The position numbers and the translations under genes were made by a program. Shown piece after piece: positions 34,789 to 41,473 of a DNA stretch of 41,473 bases. This DNA is from an uncultured Bacteroidales bacterium (lineage in GTDB: Bacteria > Bacteroidota > Bacteroidia > Bacteroidales > Paludibacteraceae), in assembly GCA_944321895.1 (NCBI GenBank), contig CALUNA010000022.1, positions 1-41,473 of the forward strand. The letters are read 5' to 3'. Below the pieces are notes generated by a model. That model was not told where the DNA came from. It did no database searches and saw nothing but the letters and a program-made list of their open reading frames with translations. Within the stretch, counting starts at the first letter, position 1, and every line of letters begins with the position of its first letter.

Positions 34789-36465
34789 ATGAAACGACAG
34801 AAACTGCCATACTTCCCGTTCGGCCTGGCAATCATTGTAATACTGAACCTGCTTGCCAGTGTTTTTTTCTTCCGTATAGACCTGACGGACGACAAACGGA
34901 ACAGCATAAGCGCGCCGACCAAACAACTTATGCGCAACCTGTCGCAACCGCTTTCCATGACCATCTATCTGGATGGCGACCTGAATGCCGGTTTCGTGAG
35001 GCTGCAAAAAGCCGTGGCCGAACTTCTGGATGAATTAGACATGTACGCCGGACAGCGCATCGACTACCAGTTCATCAACCCATCGGAAGCCGATGACGCA
35101 CAACAGCGACAGCAGCAATACGAAACGTTGATTGCAAAAGGCATGAGCCCGACCGTCATCTACGAAAAAAACAAAGATGGAAAATCGGTGCAAAGAATCG
35201 TTTTCCCCTGGGCAGAAATCCATTATGGAAATAAAACAAGAAACTTATGCCTGCTGAAGAATATCCGCGGCAATTCCGGAGACGACAACCTGAACATATC
35301 CATAGAGAGTCTGGAATTTGAAATGACCGATGCCATCCGGATGCTGACACAGACCAAAGTACAGAAAATTGCCTTCATTGAAGGTCATAACGAACTTCCG
35401 GAAGCCAACACATACGACATCAGTCTGGCGTGGAGCCGCTATTTTCAGATTGACAGGGGCGTGCTGGGCGATGATGCGTCCGTACTCGACAACTACAAGG
35501 CCATTGTCATAGCTGCACCGCAAAACGCACTGTCCGAAAGCGACAAATATATTATTGACCAATACATCATGTACGGCGGCCGCGTTTTATGGTTGCTTGA
35601 TGGGGTCAAATTCGACATGGAAGCCCTGAGTCAGAGTGGCATATCGCCGGCCATGCCGCTCGATTTGAACCTGACAGACATGCTGTTCCGCTACGGGATA
35701 CGCATCAATCCCGTGCTTTTGCAAGACGAGCAGTGCCTGCCTGTGCCGGTAAATGTTGCACCGGAGGGCCAACCGGCAAACTTCCAGCCCATGCCATGGT
35801 ATTTTGCACCACTGTTGCTCACATCACCGGCACATCCCGTTTCACGCAACATTGCACCCATCAGCAGCACGTTCACGTCAGGCATTGATTTTGTCGGCAA
35901 CAACCAGCAGCTCAACGGTACAGTTTTGCTGGCCACATCCAATGCCACACATGTCGTACAGACACCTGCCACCATCAACATAGCAGAATTCGCGCCTGCG
36001 GATGATTATTTCAACACAGGCTACATTCCCGTGGCCGGAGCAATAGAGGGCTGTTTCGAGTCGGCTTTCACGCACCGCATGACACCGCAGAACATTGCCA
36101 ATGCCAAACCGAAACGGACGGAAAGCATGCCAACACGGCAAATTGTCATAGCCAGCGGCTCCATTATCCGAAATGACATGGAAAACGGAGAAGCATTGCC
36201 CGTAGGCTACGACCGCTATACGCAAAACCAATTCGGTAATCGGGATTTTCTGGTCAATGCCCTGCTCTATCTGACCGATGATGAAGGCTGGATAAACCTG
36301 CGCAACAAAGAATTTACGCTACGCATGCTCAACCAAAATATTTCGCGCCACAAAAGAACCCTTGTGCAGTGGGCCAATACAGGAATGCCCATCGTCTGCC
36401 TGGTCATATTCGGCATTGCATTTTCGCTATACAGGAAACGACATTACACACGTAACCTGAACTAA
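34789..36465 (+). CDS. gldG: Gliding-associated ABC transporter auxiliary protein GldG
   Basis: A 558-residue membrane protein; ATG 34789 (MKRQKLPYFPFG). One N-terminal transmembrane helix (LAIIVILNLLASVFFF) leads to RIDLTDDKRNSIS, the 'D.T.dkry.ls' opening of the GldG/IFT52-like family. A large extracytoplasmic domain follows (KIAFIEGHNELPE, AIVIAAPQNALSESDKYIIDQYIMYGGRVLWLLDGV, cited in part), and one C-terminal helix (TGMPIVCLVIFGIAFSLY) precedes a basic tail. GldG works with GldA and GldF. gldF normally sits directly upstream of gldG, but here the neighbour is a divergent T9SS cargo gene. Confidence 0.9.
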   Translation: MKRQKLPYFPFGLAIIVILNLLASVFFFRIDLTDDKRNSISAPTKQLMRNLSQPLSMTIYLDGDLNAGFVRLQKAVAELLDELDMYAGQRIDYQFINPSEADDAQQRQQQYETLIAKGMSPTVIYEKNKDGKSVQRIVFPWAEIHYGNKTRNLCLLKNIRGNSGDDNLNISIESLEFEMTDAIRMLTQTKVQKIAFIEGHNELPEANTYDISLAWSRYFQIDRGVLGDDASVLDNYKAIVIAAPQNALSESDKYIIDQYIMYGGRVLWLLDGVKFDMEALSQSGISPAMPLDLNLTDMLFRYGIRINPVLLQDEQCLPVPVNVAPEGQPANFQPMPWYFAPLLLTSPAHPVSRNIAPISSTFTSGIDFVGNNQQLNGTVLLATSNATHVVQTPATINIAEFAPADDYFNTGYIPVAGAIEGCFESAFTHRMTPQNIANAKPKRTESMPTRQIVIASGSIIRNDMENGEALPVGYDRYTQNQFGNRDFLVNALLYLTDDEGWINLRNKEFTLRMLNQNISRHKRTLVQWANTGMPIVCLVIFGIAFSLYRKRHYTRNLN

Positions 36466-36480
36466 AAAGCAGATGCTTTT
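36465..36480 (+). terminator. Small hairpin after gldG
   Basis: AAAAGC (36465-36470), loop AGAT, GCTTTT (36475-36480) starts at the last base of the gldG stop codon. The stem is short and its end is T-rich, so it is a weak terminator at best. Confidence 0.35.
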
Positions 36481-36604
36481 ACAAACCCCACACAGGATTA
36501 CAGAATCTAACTTTTACAGCCTGTTTTCTTATACATACATCCCTAATTCTGAATTTACCTGAAAATTTACAAGACAAGATTTTTTCAGTATTCCATAATT
36601 TTTG

Positions 36605-36612
36605 TACCTTTG
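36605..36612 (+). promoter_or_regulatory. Bacteroidetes -7 box (TACCTTTG) for the XRE-cupin operon
   Basis: TACCTTTG followed by CGGCG, 37 bp upstream of ATG 36649, preceded by a T-rich stretch. It is the only clear promoter for the four genes down to 40727. Confidence 0.65.
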
Positions 36613-36648
36613 CGGCGCAAAATAATTATGTAAAAACAGAATCCAGTT

Positions 36649-37212
36649 ATGACTGTAGGAAATAAAATCAAAAGCCTGCGCGATTCACAACAAATGAGCC
36701 TTGAAGAACTGGCCCGGAATGCAGGATTAACATTAGAACAAATACAACTCATGGAAACGGCCGACACGATTCCCTCTCTGGCACCACTCATCAAAGTAGC
36801 CCGTGCCTTGGGCGTACGGTTAGGCACTTTTCTGGACGACAACACCAATCTGGGACCTGTCATCAACCGCAAAAGCGAACGGCATGCAGCCAAATCATTT
36901 TCGAGCCAGGCCTCACAAAGCAACACATCGCTCGATTTTTACTCCCTGGCAAGCCAGAAAGCCGGCCGCAGCATGGAGCCATTCCTGATAAACATTACAC
37001 CCAACGAAAACAAGCATGCTCCACTTTCGACCCACGAAGGCGAAGAATTCATCTATGTCCTGCAAGGAAGCATCCGCATTCATTACGGCAAACAGACATA
37101 CGTTCTGGAAAGCGGTGACAGCATCTACTACGATTCCATTATAGAACATCTGGTCAGTGCCGCCAACGATGAGCCGGCAACCATTCTGGCTGTCATATAC
37201 GCCCCAATGTAA
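36649..37212 (+). CDS. XRE-type regulator with C-terminal cupin sensor domain
   Basis: A 187-residue protein. Residues 1-63 are an HTH_3 domain (VGNKIKSLRDSQQMSLEELA, then NAGLTLEQIQLMETADTIPS). The C-terminal half (about 110-185) is a cupin_2 barrel with HEGEEFIYVLQGSIRIHYG and LESGDSIYYDSIIEH, whose His/Glu residues could bind a metal or small ligand. Such regulators control metabolic operons in response to a pathway compound. Here it heads the acyl/aryl-CoA ligase operon (81-bp gap to the next gene), the usual Bacteroidales order, so the CoA-ligase substrate or product is a plausible signal. Confidence 0.92.
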   Translation: MTVGNKIKSLRDSQQMSLEELARNAGLTLEQIQLMETADTIPSLAPLIKVARALGVRLGTFLDDNTNLGPVINRKSERHAAKSFSSQASQSNTSLDFYSLASQKAGRSMEPFLINITPNENKHAPLSTHEGEEFIYVLQGSIRIHYGKQTYVLESGDSIYYDSIIEHLVSAANDEPATILAVIYAPM

Positions 37213-37293
37213 AACAGACAACCCGATATACATAACCTGCATTCAACGGGCAGGAGCATTTTCATTGTATTCCATACAAATAAATAAACAAAC

Positions 37294-38943
37294 ATGGAAC
37301 TTTCCAACAGAACTATAGGCGACTGGCTCGAACATTGGGCGCAGGAAACGCCCGACAAAGAATATCTGGTCTATTCCGACCGGAACCTGCGCTTTACATG
37401 GTCGCAATTCAACCGGCGCGTAGATGACATGGCCAAAGGACTATTGGCCATTGGCGTTACCAAAGGTTCGCATGTCGGCATTTGGGGACACAATGTGCCC
37501 GACTGGCTCACATTCATGTATGCCTGTGCCAAAATAGGTGCGGTAGCCGTTACGGTAAACACCAACTACAAACAAAGCGAAATCGAGTTTGTACTTGAAA
37601 ACTCGGACATGCACACCATGTGCATAACCGACGGCATAAAAGGCAGTGATTATGTGGACATGATGTACAAAGCATTTCCTGAAGTACGCCAGGTACAACG
37701 CGGCAGGGCCAGAAGCGAACGTTTTCCGCATTTACGGAACATTATCTACATAGGGCAGGAAAAACACCGCGGTATGTACAATACGGCCGAAATGTTATTG
37801 CTCGGTGAAAATATTGATGACGATGCACTTCTTGCCGCGAAAAGACAAGTCACATGCCACGATGTCGTAAACATGCAATATACATCAGGAACAACCGGAT
37901 TCCCGAAAGGCGTCATGCTGTCGCATCACAACATAACCAACAATGGATTTCTGACCGGCGAACACATGAAATTCACCGCCGCCGACAAATTGTGCGTATG
38001 TGTACCCCTGTTCCACTGCTTCGGTATGGTCCTCGCCACCATGAACTGCCTGACACACGGTTGTACAGAAGTAATGGTGGAGAAATTCGATGCCTTGCTC
38101 GTACTTGCTTCCGTGCACAAGGAACGTTGCACGGCACTTTACGGCGTACCGACCATGTTTATTTCTGAACTGAACCATCCCATGTTCGACATGTTCGACC
38201 TGACATGCCTGCGTACCGGTATCATGGCCGGCGCACAATGCCCGATTGAACTCATGCGCCGTGTCAGCGAAAAAATGTATCTGACAATCACCAGTGTTTA
38301 CGGCCTGACAGAATCATCACCCGGCATGACGCAAACCCGTTTTGATGACCCGTTTGAAGTACGTTGCACCACCGTGGGCAGCCCCTACGAATTCACGGAA
38401 GTAGCAGTACTTGATCCGGAAACAGGCAAGGAAGTGCCGGACGGCGTACAAGGAGAAATGTGCTGCCGCGGCTATCTGAACATGAAAGGTTACTACAAGA
38501 ATCCGGAAGCTACCGCACAAGTCATCGATAAAAACGGCTGGCTGCATTCCGGTGACCTCGGTGTGAAAGATCCCGATGGCAATTACCGCATCACTGGACG
38601 AATCAAGGACATGATTATCCGTGGAGGTGAAAACATTTCCCCCATGGAAATCGAGGATTTCCTGTACCACATGCCGGAAATCAGGGATGTTCAGGTTGTA
38701 GCCATCGCATCACCGCGTTACGGTGAGGATGTAGCCGCATTCGTTATCAAACAACCCGGAGCGGATTTACAGCCCGAAGACGTGCGCGATTTCTGCAACG
38801 GAAAAATCGCCCGCTACAAAATACCGCGATACGTCTTTATCGTCAACGAGTTTCCTCTGACCGGAAGCGGCAAAATCCAAAAATTCAAACTTCGTGAAAT
38901 GGCACTGGAGTTATGCAAAAAACAAGGCATCGAAGTCATATAA
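37294..38943 (+). CDS. AMP-binding acyl-CoA synthetase
   Basis: A 549-residue ANL-superfamily ligase that activates a carboxylic acid with ATP and joins it to CoA. P-loop motif [12 protein letters not shown] starts at residue 196. Other motifs are [24 protein letters not shown] (A5), [22 protein letters not shown] and [21 protein letters not shown], and the C-terminal catalytic lysine in [12 protein letters not shown]. The profile fits medium/long-chain fatty acid-type synthetases. Acid specificity cannot be read directly. No signal peptide, so cytoplasmic. It lies in the same operon as the ACT protein (30-bp gap) and PaaK. Confidence 0.93.
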   Translation: MELSNRTIGDWLEHWAQETPDKEYLVYSDRNLRFTWSQFNRRVDDMAKGLLAIGVTKGSHVGIWGHNVPDWLTFMYACAKIGAVAVTVNTNYKQSEIEFVLENSDMHTMCITDGIKGSDYVDMMYKAFPEVRQVQRGRARSERFPHLRNIIYIGQEKHRGMYNTAEMLLLGENIDDDALLAAKRQVTCHDVVNMQYTSGTTGFPKGVMLSHHNITNNGFLTGEHMKFTAADKLCVCVPLFHCFGMVLATMNCLTHGCTEVMVEKFDALLVLASVHKERCTALYGVPTMFISELNHPMFDMFDLTCLRTGIMAGAQCPIELMRRVSEKMYLTITSVYGLTESSPGMTQTRFDDPFEVRCTTVGSPYEFTEVAVLDPETGKEVPDGVQGEMCCRGYLNMKGYYKNPEATAQVIDKNGWLHSGDLGVKDPDGNYRITGRIKDMIIRGGENISPMEIEDFLYHMPEIRDVQVVAIASPRYGEDVAAFVIKQPGADLQPEDVRDFCNGKIARYKIPRYVFIVNEFPLTGSGKIQKFKLREMALELCKKQGIEVI

Positions 38944-38973
38944 ACAGCTGCAAAACCTTAAGTTCCCGACACC

Positions 38974-39393
38974 ATGACCATAAAACAATTGTCCGTCTTT
39001 ATAGAGAACCACCCCGGCAACCTGAACAAGGTGCTGGCGGTGATCGCGGAAAACGACATCAACATCAAAGCACTGACCATTGCCGACACGGCCGACTTCG
39101 GCATTGTCCGGCTCATTGTTTCCGATCCGCAAAAAGCCCTCAATGCCCTGCGTGACAAACATTTTTCCGTCCAACTGCAAGACATCTTGTCCGTTGAAAT
39201 GAATCCGGAACCGGGTTCCCTGTACCATATCCTCAACCTGTTCGCAACGGAGAACGTCTCCTTGGAATACGTCTACGCATTCAGCTACGGCAGCAAGTCC
39301 ATTTTGGTACTGCGCACCGACAACCGCGAAAAAGCCGTGGACATTATACGGAGAAACAACCTGAAATCGGTGACCGAAGCTGATTTGAAATAA
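38974..39393 (+). CDS. Tandem ACT-domain protein
   Basis: A 139-residue protein made of two ACT domains: KQLSVFIENHPGNLNKVLAVIAENDINIKALTI (cited in part, residues 4-36) and GSLYHILNLFATENVSLEYVYAFS (about 79-103). ACT domains bind amino acids or related small ligands and regulate enzymes. Free-standing tandem ACT proteins sit next to phenylacetate-CoA ligase, often with indolepyruvate ferredoxin oxidoreductase genes, in Bacteroidetes and archaea. This supports a role in sensing aromatic amino acids. No enzyme domain is present. Confidence 0.92.
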   Translation: MTIKQLSVFIENHPGNLNKVLAVIAENDINIKALTIADTADFGIVRLIVSDPQKALNALRDKHFSVQLQDILSVEMNPEPGSLYHILNLFATENVSLEYVYAFSYGSKSILVLRTDNREKAVDIIRRNNLKSVTEADLK

Positions 39394-39428
39394 TTAATAA
39401 CGCGAAAAATTGCCCAAGGCTTACCCAC

Positions 39429-40727
39429 ATGATTTGGAACAGAGACATTGAATGCATGAACCGCGACGAAATGCGGAAACTGCAGGACAGACGATTGATC
39501 GATTTGGTTGCCAAAGTATATAACCACGTACCGTTTTATAAACGGAAAATGGACGAGCTTGGCGTAAAACCTACTGACATAAAAGGAATTGAAGACATTA
39601 CAAAACTACCTTTTACCTACAAGCAGGATTTGCGCGACAATTACCCGTTCGGACTGTTTGCCGTCCCGATGAAAGACATTGTGCGCGTGCACGGCTCAAG
39701 CGGAACGACCGGCAAGCCGACCACGGTAGGTTATACCCGCAACGACATTGAAAACTGGAAAGAAGTAACCGCACGCTGTTTCAGCATGGCGGGCATAACA
39801 TCAAAAGATATCGTACAAGTATCCTACGGATACGGCTTGTTCACCGGCGGACTTGGTGCACATTACGGAGCTGAAAACGTCGGTTGCTCGGTCATTCCCA
39901 TGTCAGGCGGCAACACACGCCGCCAGCTGCAACTCATGTGCGATTTCGGCAGCACCGTATTGGCTTGCACGCCATCCTACGCCCTGCACATGGCCGATGC
40001 CATGAAAGATTTCGGATATTCCATCGATGACATGAAACTGCGCGTCGGGGTGTTCGGTGCAGAACCGTGGACGGAAGCCATGCGCCATGAACTGGAAAAG
40101 AAACTGCACATACATGCACACGACATTTACGGCCTGAGCGAAATCATGGGTCCCGGGGTTTCCATGGACTGCGAATACCACGACGGACTGCACATACATG
40201 AAGACCATTTCTTCCCGGAAATCGTCGATCCGGAAACCAAAGAACCGCTGCCCGATGGCACGGAAGGCGAACTCGTATTCACCACACTGACCAAAGAAGG
40301 TATTCCGCTCCTGCGGTATAACACCCGCGATTTGAGCACACTGAACCACGAACCGTGTGCCTGCGGACGGACATTGGTCAGAATGCGGAAAATAACAGGT
40401 CGAAGCGACGACATGCTGATTATACGCGGCGTGAACCTGTTCCCATCGCAAATTGAACATGTCCTGCTTGAACTCGGCGAAACATCGGCACACTACATCC
40501 TGTATGTGGACCGGCAGAACAATCTGGACACACTGGAATTGCAGGTGGAACTGGACGAAAACCACATGCTGGATACCATCCGCGACCTGCAAATGCTGAC
40601 CAGACGCATCGAACACGCGCTGAACTCAGCCTGCGGACTGACCATCAAAGTCACGCTTGTCCAACCCAAAACCATTGCGCGCAGCGAAGGCAAAGCCATC
40701 CGCGTCGTGGACAAACGGAAGAAATAA
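39429..40727 (+). CDS. paaK: Phenylacetate--CoA ligase
   Basis: A 432-residue PaaK-type ANL ligase. Motifs: HGSSGTTGKPTTVGYT from residue 88 (ATP-binding P-loop), SYGYGLFTGGLGAHYGAE, VFGAEPWTEAMR, DIYGLSEIMGPGVSMDC, the C-terminal domain with TGRSDDMLIIRGVNLFPSQIE, and the basic end with EGKAIRVVDKR. It forms aryl-acetyl-CoA from an aryl acetate such as phenylacetate or indoleacetate. In anaerobes with ACT and IorAB partners it takes part in aromatic amino-acid fermentation with ATP recovery. Here iorAB are not in the window. It is the last gene of the operon, 35 bp after the ACT gene. Confidence 0.95.
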   Translation: MIWNRDIECMNRDEMRKLQDRRLIDLVAKVYNHVPFYKRKMDELGVKPTDIKGIEDITKLPFTYKQDLRDNYPFGLFAVPMKDIVRVHGSSGTTGKPTTVGYTRNDIENWKEVTARCFSMAGITSKDIVQVSYGYGLFTGGLGAHYGAENVGCSVIPMSGGNTRRQLQLMCDFGSTVLACTPSYALHMADAMKDFGYSIDDMKLRVGVFGAEPWTEAMRHELEKKLHIHAHDIYGLSEIMGPGVSMDCEYHDGLHIHEDHFFPEIVDPETKEPLPDGTEGELVFTTLTKEGIPLLRYNTRDLSTLNHEPCACGRTLVRMRKITGRSDDMLIIRGVNLFPSQIEHVLLELGETSAHYILYVDRQNNLDTLELQVELDENHMLDTIRDLQMLTRRIEHALNSACGLTIKVTLVQPKTIARSEGKAIRVVDKRKK

Positions 40728-40830
40728 ACAGTCGGCACAAACCGGGAAAGCCCCAAAACTCACAACCAAACAACAAGCATGACACAACGTTGCCGAAAAT
40801 TAAAATGGGAAATTGCAGGCAAGTAACAAA

Positions 40831-40864
40831 AATGGCTTATGTAAATTCGCATAAGCCATTTTCA
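40831..40864. terminator. Strong terminator after paaK
   Basis: A perfect 11-bp stem (AATGGCTTATG 40831-40841 / CATAAGCCATT 40850-40860), an 8-nt loop and TTTC after, with an A-run before. It probably works in both directions and closes the CoA-ligase operon about 100 bp after paaK. Confidence 0.88.
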
Positions 40865-40882
40865 TAAGATTCAACCGCATAT

Positions 40883-41050
40883 TCAAGTTTTTCTCGCCAA
40901 TTGCAGCTCCAGCATCACGATGGACTTTGCCGGGAGCGTTAGTCGGAGGACGCCCCTCTCAATCCTGGCCTCCTTGAACGGTACTGGCCGCATGCGGTCG
41001 GGCTGATTCGGGCTAATCCATGCCGCCATAAAAGAGTGCAAAAAATTCTC
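40883..41050 (-). pseudogene. C-terminal remnant, glycoside-hydrolase-like (possibly GH51 arabinofuranosidase)
   Basis: A minus-strand frame open for 55 codons between an in-frame TAG (41051-41053) and TGA (40883-40885). It reads MRPVPFKEARIERGVLRLTL then PAKSIVMLELQLARKT. The 'v.L.LPAKSIVMLEL' ending is the typical final beta-strand of GH51/GH-A glycosidases (C-terminal all-beta domain). The catalytic part is absent: upstream sequence has stops in this frame and gives way to the Tiki/TraB-like gene. Too short to be functional. Family call is tentative. Confidence 0.4.
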
Positions 41051-41134
41051 CTACTTCAGGAATGAACCCACGCTCTCCACAAACTCCGGTAATTGAAAAA
41101 AAACAGAATGGCACAATGACCACTGGCATTACAC

Positions 41135-41473
41135 CTAAAACTCCCAATACTCTTTAAGCACCAACCCGTCACAGTCCTTCAACAACTTCAGAAGTCCGGG
41201 TTTGTGTTCCAGGCCAACCAATACCAACAAGCGTTTGCCAGAATAGGCTTCGGCCATCCGCCGGATATTGGCAGCCATCACCTCGTTACGCTCATACCAA
41301 CGGGACGACCAAAGACGAACAAAGCCTCGCCAACGGGTGAGCATTTCCTCTGTTTCCACAATGGACACCAACTTCTGATAAAGGATATACTCACGAAGCG
41401 ACAAGTATCCCATCGTCATGCTGGAATTCATGTCACGCGGTGAAGCGAATTTCATATCATTATAGTTCATCAC
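41135..41473 (-). CDS. C-terminal part of a TraB/Tiki-like protein (DUF5694-like), cut by window edge
   Basis: 112 codons are visible and the frame is open to the right edge, so the N-terminus and true start lie outside. RWYERNEVMAANIRRMAEAY followed by GKRLLVLVGLEHKPGLLKLL is the conserved 'ERN..MA.NI......gkr.lvlvG..H...L...L' signature of TraB/PrgY/Tiki-superfamily proteins, including DUF5694. It ends VLKEYWEF. Members may be metal-dependent proteases or heme-related proteins; function here is unknown. It lies beside the glycosidase-like remnant and no terminator separates them. Confidence 0.6.
   Translation of the reverse strand: MMNYNDMKFASPRDMNSSMTMGYLSLREYILYQKLVSIVETEEMLTRWRGFVRLWSSRWYERNEVMAANIRRMAEAYSGKRLLVLVGLEHKPGLLKLLKDCDGLVLKEYWEF

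Overview
The window looks like chromosomal DNA of a Bacteroidota bacterium, most likely order Bacteroidales. The evidence is: many Bacteroidetes-type -7 boxes (TAnnTTTG) upstream of genes instead of sigma70 boxes; type IX secretion (T9SS) sorting domains of types A and B; gliding-type GldA and GldG; a TonB-dependent receptor paired with a DUF4249 lipoprotein; and Bacteroidetes-restricted families (DUF4254, Wzi-like barrel). I cannot name the genus. No rRNA, tRNA, CRISPR array, transposase or integrase was found.

Layout. (1) 1-3878 is AT-rich accessory DNA read leftwards: a small XRE regulator, a WYL regulator, a kinase-like protein whose N-terminus resembles a type I restriction specificity (HsdS) target-recognition domain, an overlapping HATPase reading frame, and a response-regulator receiver that runs off the left edge. 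About 0.7 kb of AT-rich spacer with a small gene remnant follows. (2) 3879-5762 is the 5'-truncated remnant of a large GLUG-repeat T9SS-exported surface protein; the truncation marks the island edge. (3) valS at 5989-8616. (4) 8691-19958 is a surface-glycan locus made of two converging transcription units. The rightward unit has a GT4, a DUF5672 protein and an O-antigen ligase/polymerase. The leftward unit has a flippase, Kelch lipoprotein, Wzi-like barrel, DUF4254, GT9, WaaP-like kinase, GT2-like and GT32. The two units meet with overlapping stop codons. (5) 20178-25081 holds a Sel1-repeat protein, gldA-ruvB and thiL. (6) 25142-36465 is mainly envelope and secretion: DUF4249 plus TonB receptor, an M3 metallopeptidase coupled to a T9SS cargo, a CBM9-like protein, a type B T9SS cargo and gldG without gldF. 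(7) 36649-40727 is a rightward operon of XRE-cupin regulator, acyl-CoA synthetase, tandem-ACT protein and phenylacetate-CoA ligase. (8) The right end has a strong terminator, a probable glycosidase C-terminal remnant, and the C-terminal part of a Tiki/TraB-like protein cut by the window edge.

The least explained part is the left-edge unit, where a restriction-specificity-like domain appears to serve as the input module of a two-component kinase under XRE/WYL control. It sits at the edge of an island that has truncated a resident gene, as expected for a defence or sensing cassette. Function is inference only.
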